Assembly: GCA_001600635.1 (NCBI GenBank)
Contig: BCKL01000034.1
Span: forward strand, 174,966 to 238,965
Reading direction: 5' to 3'
DNA: 64,000 nt
Origin: Leucosporidium creatinivorum
Lineage: Eukaryota; Basidiomycota; Microbotryomycetes; Leucosporidiales; Leucosporidiaceae
Below are positions 42,155-52,990 of this stretch, one piece after another (position 1 is the first letter of the stretch; every line of letters begins with the position of its first letter). The notes beneath the pieces are model-generated. The model was not told where the DNA came from. It ran no database searches and worked only from the letters and a program-made list of their open reading frames with translations. Position numbers and translations under genes: made by a program.

Positions 42155-43883
42155 ATGGCCAAGCGCAAGGCTACCTCTACTACCGCTCCTGCTGCCGCTG
42201 CTCCCAAGGCATCGGGCAGCAACAGCAAACCTCAAGGGAAGCGGGCTCGCTTCGACGGCCCTCCTCCCGCCGTCAAGAAGGCTTCGGCCCCTCCTCCCAA
42301 GCTGTCCAAGCAGGAGAAGAAGGAAGCCAAGATGCCTAAAGCGGTCCCTACCCCTTCTGCCCCTGCCGTCTTTACCGTCTCGGCAGGATCCTACGAGCGT
42401 CTCCTCTACGGCCTCTCTTGCACTTTTGAGCCCGTCCCTTCCACCTCTACTGGACTCCCCTACACCTTGAAAGCCACTCCCGTCTTCTCCTTCCCCGCCC
42501 ATCTCTCCTCCCTCAAGACCGTCGCCGGTTCGCTTCTCCCTTCGCCTGGAACGGGCAGCGAGCGCAAAGTGGGAGGCAAGTACCTTGTCAGTGGAGGAAC
42601 GGATGAGGTCGTCAAGGTTTGGGATTTGAGGAGGAGGAAGGAGGTTGGTACTCTCGAGGGTGACACCGCCGGTAAGTCGCTGCAGCTCTCTCTTCCCGAG
42701 CGAAAGCTGATCCCGTTCGGCTCGCAGGCAACATCACTTGCCTCCGCTTTGTCGCTCAACGGAATATGCTCCTCGCCGCCTCGACCGAATCGGGCATCAC
42801 GCTCTACCGCGTCCGCGACTGGGTCCTCCTGCGCTCGCTCAAGGGACAAAAGGGCCGCGTCAACTCGGTCGACGCTCACCCCGACGGCCGCGTTGCGCTC
42901 AGTGTGGGACAGGACAAGATGTTGAGGATGTGGGATCTGGTTGCTGGAAAGGCTGTGGCTACCATGAAGATTGGTACCGGTGAGTCGATGTCGAAGGAGC
43001 CTCGTCAAGAGCCACTCGCTGACCTTCTCGGCGTTGACAGAGGGAGACCTCGTTCGCTGGAACACCGATGGCACCAAGTTCGCCATTATCTGCGGAGCCA
43101 ACTTGACTGTCTACGGTATCGTGAGTGCCATCTCATGGAATCAAGATGATCAGACAGCTGACAATGCTCTCCCGCAGGACATGACCGTCCTCCACTCGCT
43201 CCAAGCTCCTTCCCGCTTCCACGACGTCCACTTCTGCTACTTCCCCCTCGACGTCACCGACCCTACTCAGTGCGAGTACCTCTTCGTCGCCTGCGAGGAT
43301 GGCAAGACCCGTGTGTTCGACGTCACCTCGCCTTCCACTCCGGTCGACGACCCGTCGGCCGACCCCGAGGCGCTCCCGACTCTTGAGCCTATTGCTCAGC
43401 TCTCGGGACACGTCAACCGGTGAGTCGTATCGCTGTCATTTTACATGGTACGACGCTGACCCTTTATCACTTTACAGCGTCAAGATGCTCGACCTCCTCG
43501 AGGTTGCCCTCCCCGGCTCCACCACCGAATTGCCCCTCTCCACCATCGTCGTCACTTCCGCTTCCTCGGACGGCAAGATCAACTTGTACGACCTGGCCAT
43601 CCTCGCCGGCAAGAAGGCGGCCGGCTCGACCGAGCTCATCGACATTGAGCCCTCGGCGAGTCACGATACCGAGGGAACGAGGCTGACTTGCGTCAATGCT
43701 GTGGGAATGGCGGCGCCAAGGAAGACCCCGAATGCTGGAGGGGAGGAGCTGGAGGAGAGTGATAGTGATGAGGATGAGGAGGATAGCGAGGATGGAGAGG
43801 ATATCGCCTTTGACAGCGAGGAGGAGCTCGAGGGCGAGGAGGAGAGTGAGGAGGAAGATGAGGAGGAGGGCGAGGAGGAGTAG
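42155..43883 (+). CDS. MAK11: Mak11 / PAK1IP1-like WD40 ribosome-biogenesis factor
   Basis: Nucleolar WD40 protein required for early 60S subunit assembly. A basic Ala/Lys-rich N-terminus (residues 1-70) precedes the propeller: AGSYERLLYGLSC, VFSFPAHLSSLKTVA, GGKYLVSGGTDEVVKVWDLR, NITCLRFVAQRNMLLAASTE, VNSVDAHPDGRVALSVGQDK with MLRMWDLVAGK, EGDLVRWNTDGTKFAIICGA, RLTCVNAVGMAA and others. The order fits Mak11: an initial SYE--L-G block, then GTDE and GQDK repeats. The C-terminus is an acidic run of Glu, Asp and Ser, common in nucleolar proteins. There are five exons. The start at 42155 follows ctacagaa and is the first ATG. Confidence 0.9.
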
Positions 43884-44110
43884 ACTACCGAGTGTCAAAG
43901 GAGCATGTTGTACCATTTGCCTCGGTGATGATCCCTTGCGAAGTGACTTCAGGCCGGCGAAAGCGAATCCTATATCTCTCTCCGCTCCTTACCTCGACTT
44001 CTTCGTTTCGATTCGCTGCACTTCCTGCAAGCACAGCCTACAACGCCTCGGCAGCTGCGCACCACGGCTTGCTCGCGCTCTAGCGCACCCTCCTACCGTC
44101 TCCAGCTCCA

Positions 44111-47100
44111 ATGGCCTCCACCCGCCTGAAGCGCAAGATCGATAACGCCGAACAAGGCGCTTACGGCAACCTCAACGAGTCGTTCGTATCATGTGGTACT
44201 CCTCTGCCCTCGTTGGCGGACCCCAAGAGCAAGGATTCCAACGAGTTCAAGCCGCTTTGGCAGCAGGAGGTCTTCGACGAGCAGGGCAGGAAGCGGCTGC
44301 ATGGAGCGTTCACGGGAGGGTTCAGTGCGGGGTACTACAATACCGTGGGCAGCAAGGAAGGTGAGTGGTATGGAGGTCGATTGAGGTGCAGGCAGAGCTG
44401 ATTGTTTGAGCTCTCAGGCTGGACTCCCTCGACCTTCAAGTCCTCGCGCGACAAACGAGCTCAGGCAGGCGGCAACAGCGTACAAGATGCAGCGAAAGCA
44501 TTCATGGACGACGAGGTGAGCTCTCCTGCTTTCCAAAGCAAAGCGCGCCGACTTACTGACTCCCTCTCGCTCGCGCAGGATCTCGCCGAGATGGCCTCCT
44601 CCCGCCAACTCGAGACCTCCTCCACATACAAAGCACCTCCCCCAGCACCGACCTACGACCCGCTCATGGCCCTCTTCGGCGGAGCACCTCCCTCCGCTCC
44701 CACCGTCGAGCCAGCGACCGCCGCTCTCGCTTCGCTCATCGAGCCCGCCTCTACTCGCGTGGGAGCCAAGTTGATGCGTCGAATGGGATGGCGGGATGGG
44801 CAGGGAGTGGGCCCTCGCGTAACGTTTGAGCAGCGGAAGAAGCAGGCTGCTGAGCTGGGGTTGAAGCTGGACGCCGAGGAGGATGAGGAGGACGGCGCAG
44901 GAGAGGCGGCCAAGCATTACTTTGCGCCATTGGATCGACCGCTCAAGCTGCTTGAAGCTGTTGGGATATCGTCCGACCGAGGGTGGGGACTGGGGTACAA
45001 GCCCGGACCGAATATGGAGAAGGCGCTCGGCGTCGGTGCGGTGACGGGCGAGGGAGTCGCGATCCAGACGATGGGAGACGACGATGATGATGTGTATGGC
45101 AACTCGATGTCCATGGGGAGCCTGGCGGGAGGAGATAAGAAGCGGTATGGAGTGATTGAGCTCGGCAATGAGGACGACGACTACCGCATGGCTGGCTCGC
45201 ATCGTCGTTCTAGGGTGAGTTGCTTGCCTCTCTCTGCTATATGAACCTGCACTGACAGTCTCTACCCACAGCCTTGTCCTCGCGCGGCGCCCTCGACCTC
45301 TCAGTCGTTTCACGATGGCGCCCGAGTGCTCCCCGGCTTTGAGCTTCAGGCGAACACATCTTCAGGAGCATCAACGTGCGTCGGTCGAACTAAGCGCGCT
45401 AATGATGAAGCTGACCTGTTCGTCCTACAGCTCGCAACTGCCTCCGCAACCGCCTCGAGGGTGGACGCCCGACCCCGCTCGCATTTGGACCGAACCAAGC
45501 TCGATGGATGCAGACAAGGGCAAGGGACGACAGCTCGACGCTGAGCAGGTACGTACTGCTTCTGTTTCGCTCGTGAGCCGCTCGCTGAACCCTTTATATG
45601 CAGCGTGGTACCCTTCTCGGCGAGCCTGCCCCTCCGCCCGTCCCCAAGTCTGTCTTCGACTACCTCTCCACGAAGGCCAAGGAGCGCCTCGCCGCCGTCA
45701 CGAACCCCGCGTCCGCCTCCTCTCCCTCTCCATCTACCCCCGCTGCACCCGAGCCAGACGCCGAGCTCCACGTTCCTCCACTCGATGGCCCCACCGCTCT
45801 CGCCGCGCTCAAAGGCTTCCAACCCTTCTCCAACTCATCCACCTCGCCCGATCCCATTCGACAAAAGCGCTACACCCTCTTCTTACAACTTTCAGCCCAC
45901 CTCATCGACGTCAAGGGCTCAACCCTCCCATTCGGCCCTCGCCAACTCCCCTCCGGCAAGACCCAGACCATCTCGGAGCTCAATCGCGAGCTACACGAGT
46001 ACGCACAAGCAGCGCAGGTCTTCAAGCCCGTCTCCGGGATGCTGGCAGGTCGTTTCACCAGCGGAGGCTCGGGCGGACTGGTGCAGAAGGTCGAGCCGGG
46101 ACTTTACCAACCTCCGGCCAAAGGTAGCGTCGCCGACCTGAGCGGCTCGGGCTCGAGCTCGCTCGCGGCAGCAGGGCTCGAGCCCAAGCTCGTGCAGCAG
46201 ATCACGCCGGCGCAAGAGGCGGCGAGGGCGGGTCAGTGGGGCGATGCGACGAGGAGCGTCCACATCTTTCGCCCTTCGCAGCTCATCTGCAAGCGATTCG
46301 GGATCAAGGATCCTTGGAAGGGCGTGGCCGAGGAGGATATCGGCAACAAGGCTGGCGGAGCGTGGAAGGAGGCGGCTAGTGAGGGTCCGAGCGGCTGGGC
46401 AGGAGCGACTGGCGGGAGTGGAGGGACGAAAGAAGCGCTCGGTCAAGCTTCGATGGACGCTCTCATGCAGAGCAGCGGCTTCAAGAAGTTCCAGCAGCCG
46501 ATGTACGACGAGGACCCGCCGCTCGAGGACGTCGACGTGCCGTTCTCGCAGGATCAACCGCTCTCAACGGCGCCGAACACGCCAGTCGAGAAGCCCACGC
46601 TCGAAAGCGTAGGCCTCGGCGACGACGACAAGCAGGGCGAGGAGACCCTCACCTACACCAAGGCACCTCGAGACATCTTCGCTGCCATCTTTGCCGATAG
46701 TGATGATGAGGAAGACGATGAGGAGGACGAAGAACCAACGATCGTCAAGGACTCGGCGCCCATCAGGTCTGCCATCCACCCCTCCTCAGACTCGACTTCC
46801 AAACCCATCGCCGACCCTAATCCAGCCACTCCAGCCCATCCCGCCGAGCCGGAACCTGAACCCGACGCCTCGGCGACTGTCCTCGACACCTCCACGATCG
46901 CCGACTACCGCCCCAGCTTCGTCCCCACGTCCACTCGCACCGCCAACGGCTCTTCCTCCTCCGCGACTACTGGAGCTAAGAAGAAGAAGTCTTCCAAGCG
47001 CAAGGCGGTCACCCTCAGCTTCGACGTCGACGAGGGCGAAGAGGGAGCGGCCGAGATGGCGCCCAAGAAGAAGAAGTCTGCCGATGGGGCGAAGCGGAAG

Positions 47101-47250
47101 GCAAAGAAAGAGGTCAGGGAGGAGGATGAGTGGGCTGAGGCTCCGTCGACGGTGCACCCAGAGATCTTGAAGGCGACCGAGCTGAAGCGGGGCGAGGAGA
47201 AGGGCGCCGAGCCTGGAGCAGGGAGGTCCAAGGCCTCGGATCTGTTCTAG
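44111..47250 (+). CDS. GPATCH1: G-patch protein GPATCH1/TGH, spliceosome-associated
   Basis: Nuclear RNA-processing factor. The N-terminal DUF1604 region is clear: [39 protein letters not shown] and [17 protein letters not shown]. The G-patch follows around residue 190-230: [20 protein letters not shown], the motif that activates DEAH helicases. Next are [24 protein letters not shown] and [11 protein letters not shown], also family blocks. The second half has [15 protein letters not shown] and [20 protein letters not shown], then [18 protein letters not shown] and YRPSFVPTS, ending in Lys-rich nuclear-localisation clusters ([26 protein letters not shown]). About seven exons; the final exon is 1.6 kb. 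No defect is seen. Confidence 0.92.
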
Positions 47251-47406
47251 TAGCAGGTCGCAATTGTATCGTAGCATCATAAATCACACTTCAGGCCACA
47301 GCAAGCTGGACAGCCTTCGCCAGCCCCTTCGCAGGTGCGCAGCGAGCCGACTTCAACTTCGTCGCGCCCTCCGCTCCTTCGCTTCTCCCTACTCCGCATC
47401 TCATCA

Positions 47407-47773
47407 ATGGCCAAGGCAAAGAGTCGGCTTCTGATCGTTCGCGTTCTCTCCACGTAAGTGCTCTTGCTGCTGTAACTCATCGTTGCAGCTCTCCTGCTCG
47501 GGAGCGCTCGCGTCTCCCTCGCTTTTCTCTTGAAGTCGTCGCTGACGCTGTCCCATGACACCCATCGTTTACAGGCTCGGCACGGGAGTTTCTTACGTCT
47601 GCAAGCGACCAAGGACAGCAGAGAAGAAGCTCGCCTTCATGAAGTTCGACCACAAGGGTGCGTTTCTTGCTGCTGCTCGAGTCGAGTCGAGCTTCCTGGA
47701 GCGAGAGCTGACTCGTCGCTGATTCGCTACAGCCGGACGTCACGCTTTGTTCCTCGAGGCCAAGCTCAAGTAA
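47407..47773 (+). CDS. MRPL39: Mitochondrial ribosomal protein bL33m
   Basis: Three small exons encode about 55 residues: MAKAKSRLLIVRVLST, LGTGVSYVCKRPRTAEKKLA with FMKFDHK, and AGRHALFLEAKLK. The pattern of a basic N-terminus, S-(L/A)GTG-(F/S)-Y, K-R-R-T-(P/A)EKL-(E/A)-(L/F)-(K/M)-K-(Y/F)-D and RH-LF-E-K is the bL33 family, found in the large subunit of bacterial-type ribosomes; in fungi the nuclear copy serves mitochondria. No separate presequence is present, as is usual for this very small basic protein. It is a gene easily missed because each exon is tiny. Confidence 0.91.
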
Positions 47774-48410
47774 AGCAGTACAGCGGCTAGAGTTGCTGGG
47801 GCTGGAAGGAGCGAGGAAGGGGAGAAGAGGGAGCGCATCGCTGGTTTGAAGGATGCTGGGAGGGTGCAGAGGAGCGCCGTGTAAAGTTATGTACCCACAC
47901 CATCTCCAGCTGCTGTCGAAGCTGAGGGAGAGCTATCTGGCGAGTCTGAGCCGAGGGCAGGGGAGCTCCGTCTCGCGCTGTAATCCGCTGCTGGCCTGTA
48001 ACCCGTAACGGAGTGGCTCGTTCAGCGAGAAGCGTTTCAATGCCCCCTACGTGCCGAGATGGAGCTCAACTCGAATGCTTCGCTGTCGTCGACCTGCGCC
48101 GTCGCGCCGAACCTCCTCCTTCTCTAGCTCTCATCCCCCGGCGGCTACGAAGGGCTGCGAGGCGACGACTGATTACAGAAGGAAGTTCAGACTCTTCCAC
48201 GAAGCTAGCGAGAGCTATAATCGACGAGGGAGGCTTCAAGCGTGGCGGAAACGAACGCCGAAAAGAGGGCACTGAACTGAAAGCGAGGGAGTCGTACATG
48301 GAAGTCGAAAGTCGGGGCAACAGCTCGTTGAAGGATAGGAGAGAAAGGTAAGCCTCTACTCGAGCGACGAGGCGAGCAGACGTAGGCTCACCACAGCATC
48401 AGCACCGAGC
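47774..48410. other. Convergent intergenic region
   Basis: This 637-base gap lies between the ends of bL33m (plus) and the third zinc-finger gene (minus). A 112-residue plus-strand frame (48013-48351) is present but is Arg-rich without recognisable motifs, and I do not call it a gene. Confidence 0.4.
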
Positions 48411-49772
48411 TCAGGCGCCATGACCGAACTGGTCGTCGGTCGCGGAGGCAGGAGGCTTGCGGGACTGCGAGAGGGTGGGAGTAGCGGTCAGTAGAGCTTA
48501 TTGAGCATGCGCGGCGAGCTCCTCACCCTCAACGACCTCTTGGGCTTGACGTCCTCCTCGACTTGCTCCTCGGCCTTGACGACGGGCTCAGGCTGCTGCT
48601 CGACCTTGGGCTGCTTCTTGCTGCGAGTGCGGGCGCGGGTCTGCGAGAGATATGGTTCAGCGTCTACTTCTGCTGCGAGGAGTGAGAATGCTCGCTTTGG
48701 GCTTGATGTCCTCCTCCTCGGCGGGAGCATCGGCGGCGGCTCCTTCATCGCCGACCGCAGGCTTGACGTCCTCCTCCTCCTCTTCGACCTTGACATCAGC
48801 CTTCTTGGGACGACTACAACCGCGCTTCTTGGGGGGCTTTGAAAAGAGCAGGTTAGCCTCGCCCCGAGAAATAAGGGAAGCGACTTGCCTCCTCAATCTC
48901 GGCCTTAATCTCGGGCTTGCTCTCCTCGTCCTTGACGTCGAGGGCATGTCCACCACCTCCACCCTTGCTGTAGCTGGCATCTTCATACTCCTCGTCGTCT
49001 TCGTCGGCGGCACGCTTCTTCGAGCGCTTGCCCTTGGCGGCGGGCTTCGCCTTCGAGCGAGCAGGCGCGAGCTCCGAGAGGTCCTCCTCAGCGACTGTGG
49101 TGCTTGAGCGGTCAGTGGATAATCTGGGAAACGACGAAGCAAAACTACGCACCAGCTCCGACCTCGAAAGCCTTGCGAATCATGTGCTGGTCCTCGGTGT
49201 CGAGTTGATCGAAGCCCGGCGCAAGCGAAGGATCCCCGCCGTACACCGTGTTCATGTTTGCAAGTTGGCGTTCGGAGATACAACCATAGTGTCGGAACTT
49301 GTATGAACCTCCGTATTCCGAGCCGTAGTCCATCCAGACGCCGAGACGGAGTTCGTCTGTTTCGGCGAGCGATGAGAGTGAGAGAGTCAGCTCCTGCTCG
49401 TTCTCCGCGCCACGACTTTTTGCACTCTTGAGCAGCGCTTCCACTCTTCTACATCTTTGCCACCTTCCTGCACTCTGCTGCGCTTTGCACCTGTACAGCA
49501 CCGCTCGCCCCACCCGTCCGTTTGATCTCTTCGCTCCGCTTCCAGCTCACGCGCCACTCGTAACGAGCTACAACTCACTCACCCTTGCCAATCTTGGTAC
49601 CGTTGCAGGGCTGCCTTCCGTTGCAAGCAGCCCTGTTCGAAGGGGAGTACTCGAACTTGTAGGTGTCAAGCAGATCATGACCGCCCTCCTGCTGCAGCTT
49701 GGCGAGACGGGCGAGGTCGTCGCCGCGAGCTTGAGGGGGGCGCCAGTCGTCCTCTGCGGTGTCTTGAGTCAT
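48411..49772 (-). CDS. Stand-alone PARP-type zinc-finger protein (copy B)
   Basis: Six exons, intact. Exon 1 (MTQDTAEDDWRPPQARGDDL) differs from copy A but the finger is similar: YKFEYSPSNRAACNGRQPCN, GTKIGKGELRLGVWMDYGSE, FRHYGC, RQLANMNTVYGGDPS, PGFDQLDTEDQHMIRKAFE. A middle segment absent from copy A carries a basic cluster GKRSKKRAADEDDEEYED and a Gly run. The tail repeats acidic modules: EEEEEDVKPAVGDEG, EEEDIKPK, then VEQQPEPVVKAEEQVEEDVK and PKRSLR, SRKPPASATDDQFGHGA. Four sites fit the SUMO consensus psi-K-x-E: VKDE, IKAE, VKVE, VKAE. No catalytic PARP domain is present. A nuclear chromatin role is inferred only from the finger and charge pattern. Confidence 0.86.
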
Positions 49773-50591
49773 TGCTGTAGTGATGCGAGACGAGTGGTGA
49801 GAGAAGAGGCGAGGAGCAGCGAGTGGAAAGAGGACAAGAGGCGATTCGACGGACGGCGGGCTTCTCGTCTCCCTCTTGCGAAGGCAGCGAGGGTGTGAGC
49901 TCGTCATTTGGGCTTCTGAGGTAGTGCTGAGCTGGAGGGTAGTACTATTTTTCAGTTTCTACCATCTAACCTGCACCGCTGTAGCCAAGCATGACCGCCG
50001 TCGGTGACGCGTTGCCGAGGTCAAAGCGGTTGACATCCTCCTGCTGGCCTACAGCGAGCTAGTAGAGACCGGGAGAGACTCGTGCAGGTCCATAATGATG
50101 AAGCCACAACCCGGCAGCCCATGGCGACCTCTCCAAGCCTCGACCGAGCTTGGCAGCTCTTCGCCGAGCAGACTCTCGCTCACATCTCTCACTTTCAGGC
50201 GGTCTCGGACGAAGAAAGAGGTTCTGCGATAACGAATCGCTTCACTGAAGACCGTGTTACAGATAATGCGCAGACGATAGACATCACAAGTGGGTGAGAG
50301 AGAGGGAGGAGAGGGAAGAGAAAAGAAGGAAGGAACGCCTGAACATGCGGAAACCGATGGACGAGGTAGGGGAGGGGCAAATACGGCAAACGAAACGACG
50401 ACGCTGAGTGAGAGGGAGAGAGAGGGGGAAACAGAACGACTCGTGCGGGAGGAAGGAGGACGACTACGGCAAAGAGGAAGAATCGGAGGGGGTCGTTAGG
50501 TAATAATGGGGTCGGCGCCGAGGAAGCGCACGAGGTACTGATGGGAGAAGACAGAGGAGGGGAGAGAGGGAGAAAGCAAGGACAAGATCGC
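49773..50591. other. Intergenic region upstream of the third zinc-finger gene
   Basis: This 819-base gap lies between the zinc-finger gene start and the stop of the cold-shock-domain gene (both minus strand). 49773-50000 should contain the zinc-finger promoter. 50280-50590 is purine-rich on the plus strand (gagagagggaggagaggg), likely the 3' untranslated region of the cold-shock gene. No conserved frame is visible. Confidence 0.45.
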
Positions 50592-52245
50592 CTAAGCGAA
50601 GTCGCTGCCGCCCGAAGCGTAGAGGATGGGCGCCTTCCAATCCGAGCCGTTGATGGTGCCGTTGCCGAGTCCGGGAGTGCTCCTGCGCTCTCCAGGAGTG
50701 CCCGACCTGCTACCAGGTCCACCGCCGATGGTGCCGACAGCGAGAGGTCCAGGACCAGCGCCGAAGAGGGCGCTACCGTTGCCGTTCGAGGTCGAGGTGG
50801 TGCCGTTTTGACTCGAAGGGTAGGCATTGCTGCCGTGGGTGTTAGCCGACGAGTTGCGCGAGGAGGACGGGGGGAGGTTGTAGGTCGAGGTAGGGGGTGA
50901 GTTGGAGGGAGGCGAGTGGAAGGATGCGCCATTGCCGCTGGGGAAGAGGGGGGCGTTGTTGAAGGTGGGAGGGGAGAAGGGGGCGAATCCAAACGACGAG
51001 GTCTGCGTTGGCGGACTGTTGGAGCCGCTGAAGCTCTGTGGCAGGCCGAACGAGCCCGCCGAGGCGCTGCGCGATGCTCCTCCTCCTCCAACTCCGTTGG
51101 CTCCACCAGGTCCTGCTCCTACACCCAACTGCTGCTGTCCGTATCCCTGACCAGCTCCACCCGTCGCAGCGCTCGCGAGCGAAGCGTAAGGTCCTCCGAT
51201 GAGAGGGCCGGGAGGAGCGTAGCTCTGGTAGGCTCCGCGACCACCATAAGGGCTGTTCGATCCTCGGTCCATGCCTCCAGGGATTTGGGCGCCAGGGCCA
51301 CCAGGGTGAGCGTAGGCGTACTGCGAGGAGGGGATGGCGACGGTCGAAGGAACGTAGACGATGTGCTGGGTGTAGGGCGAGGCGGCGTAGACTCCTGGAT
51401 GCTGCTGTTGGTAAGGGTCGGCGAGGTAGGATCCGGATATCGCTGTGGGCAGAAGAGGGTCAGCTTGAGTCTTGGGCTGCTCGGAGAGCTACATACGCAT
51501 GGCGAGAGGAGCGAAAGGCATGTAAGGGGGAGGCTTCGCAAGGCGAGCCTTGGGATCTCCGACGACGGTGCGGCCTGTAGAACAGCGAGGAGTCAGCGAG
51601 AGCAACACCTACAGCAAGCGAAGGGCTGCTCACCTCCAGGGCCAGTCAAGTTGGCGGCTTGGAATCCCTTGGGTCCTTGCACGAGCTCATACTCGACCTG
51701 CGAAGCGATGAAACGATCAGCATCAGCGAAGCAGGACCTCCGACGGCTCGCTAGAACACACCTCTTCACCCTGCAGATGTATAAAAGCAACGAATCAGCG
51801 ATGCTTGGGCACAGGTTGAGCAAAAGCGAGACGCACCTCTGCGAGCGAGCGGAAACCTCCCTTGCCCGAGATGGCGCTGAAGTGGCAGAAGACTGCAACG
51901 GAGATGCGAGTTAGAGCTGTAATTCGTTAACAAAGAGCTGAGAGCCCCACCCTCTTGTCCGCCGAGAGCTCCAGGGTCGTTGTCAACGACAAAGCCGAAT
52001 CCTTTGAGCGAGTCTGCGAGCAGCGAGAGAAAGCGCAACCAGCACACGACGTGGTCAGCTCTGTGACGTCGAAGTGCTGTAGGATATGATCCGAGTGTAT
52101 GAACCTACTGAAGAACTTTACGATACCTCGCCTACGAGGGATGTCGAGCTTGTTGACGGGCAAGATCTGGTGAGGGAGCTGGTGCATGTTGTTCTGGCCG
52201 CCGAGCGAGAGCCTGTCAAACTGCAAGTCCAACGCAGAGAGCGAG

Positions 52246-52277
<32 letters not shown>

Positions 52278-52319
52278 TTGGTGCTGCTGCAGGTGATTGG
52301 GAGGGGGCAGAGTGGCCAT
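50592..52319 (-). CDS. Cold-shock-domain nucleic-acid-binding protein
   Basis: The N-terminus carries a Gln run (HLQQHQQQ...) and a short linker QILPVNKLDIPRRR. One cold-shock domain spans five exons: RGIVKFFNSLKGFGFVVDND, PGALGGQEVFCHFSAISGKG, GFRSLAEGEEVEYELVQGPK, GFQAANLTGPGG. The RNP1-like KGFGFV and RNP2-like VFCHF motifs are both present, so single-stranded RNA/DNA binding is expected. The 400-residue C-terminal arm is Gly/Ser/Pro/Asn-rich (QYAYAHPGGPGAQIPGG, and repeated SPP, NSPPT), a typical low-complexity region that could drive granule formation. It resembles fungal Y-box-like translation or mRNA-storage factors, but I assign no symbol. An upstream 5' exon is possible, as the gap to SNX4 is 671 bases. 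Confidence 0.9.
52248..52304 (-). repeat. CAG tract encoding polyglutamine in the cold-shock protein
   Basis: A run of CTG on the plus strand, interrupted by ttg and gtg, encodes Gln with a few other residues at the N-terminus of the cold-shock-domain protein. A second short CTG run at 52460-52480 lies upstream of the chosen start. Confidence 0.85.
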
Positions 52320-52990
52320 GCTGGGCTGAGGTGCGAACGCCAGCTTGGGCGAGAGAGGTGGCGATGAGGCGGCGGTAGAGGCAACTGGAGCTCTTCTGCT
52401 GTTGAGAGCGAGAGTGATAGCTTATAGGCTGTAGCTTGAAGCTGTAGTCTGGTATAGCTGGCTGCTGCTGCTGCTGCTGACTCGGTCGACCAGGAGGAGC
52501 GAAGTTGGCGAGGAGAAGAGGGAGAGGAGACGAGAGCGACGAAGGAAGGCGGGGCGGGGGTTCGAGCTCCTGCTTGAGAAAGGCGGAGTTAAGTTGGAGA
52601 GAGGGAAGGCCTGCTGTTCTGTAGCCCTCTAGTTGGAGACGAGGTTCAACGAGGTAGAAGCAAAGAAAGCAAAGTCGAGGCGAAGGCTCTCCCGCCCCGC
52701 ACTTTTCAGCCTGAGAAAAAGCTCGCTGCCTTCCACGGCTCATTTTCCTCGTCTTCTCAGAGCCCATGCCGAGGAGTTGGCCTTGGTTGGTGCTCCTGGA
52801 TCACAGCTATACCTCAAACCATGCGAGCTGTACTCTAATGCTCAGTCTGGCCCTTCACAAGCTCAACCGAACGCGCCGAGCCGTGATCTCATCGAGTTCA
52901 AGGCTGATCGACAGTGCTGTAGGGTCATGGACTGGGTCGTTACATCACAGAGAGAAAGCATACACGTTGTACTCCAGACAATGTCCGTCC
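52320..52990. other. Promoter/leader region of the cold-shock gene
   Basis: This 671-base stretch lies between two minus-strand genes. It includes a CTG run at 52460-52480. Splice-like signals are visible but no in-frame upstream exon could be fixed for the cold-shock protein. I see no other gene. Confidence 0.4.

Noticed and set aside
44414-45313. 300-residue minus-strand frame inside GPATCH1
   Set aside because: Antisense to the G-patch and DUF1604 exons, with no motif of its own.
48013-48351. Plus-strand frame of 112 residues between bL33m and the zinc-finger gene
   Set aside because: Arg-rich, no motif, no splice or conservation evidence; probably untranslated sequence.
50195-51106. Second long minus-strand frame of about 300 residues overlapping the cold-shock gene
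   Set aside because: Pro/Arg/Ser-rich shadow in another frame; the Gly/Ser/Pro-rich arm of the cold-shock protein occupies the real frame.
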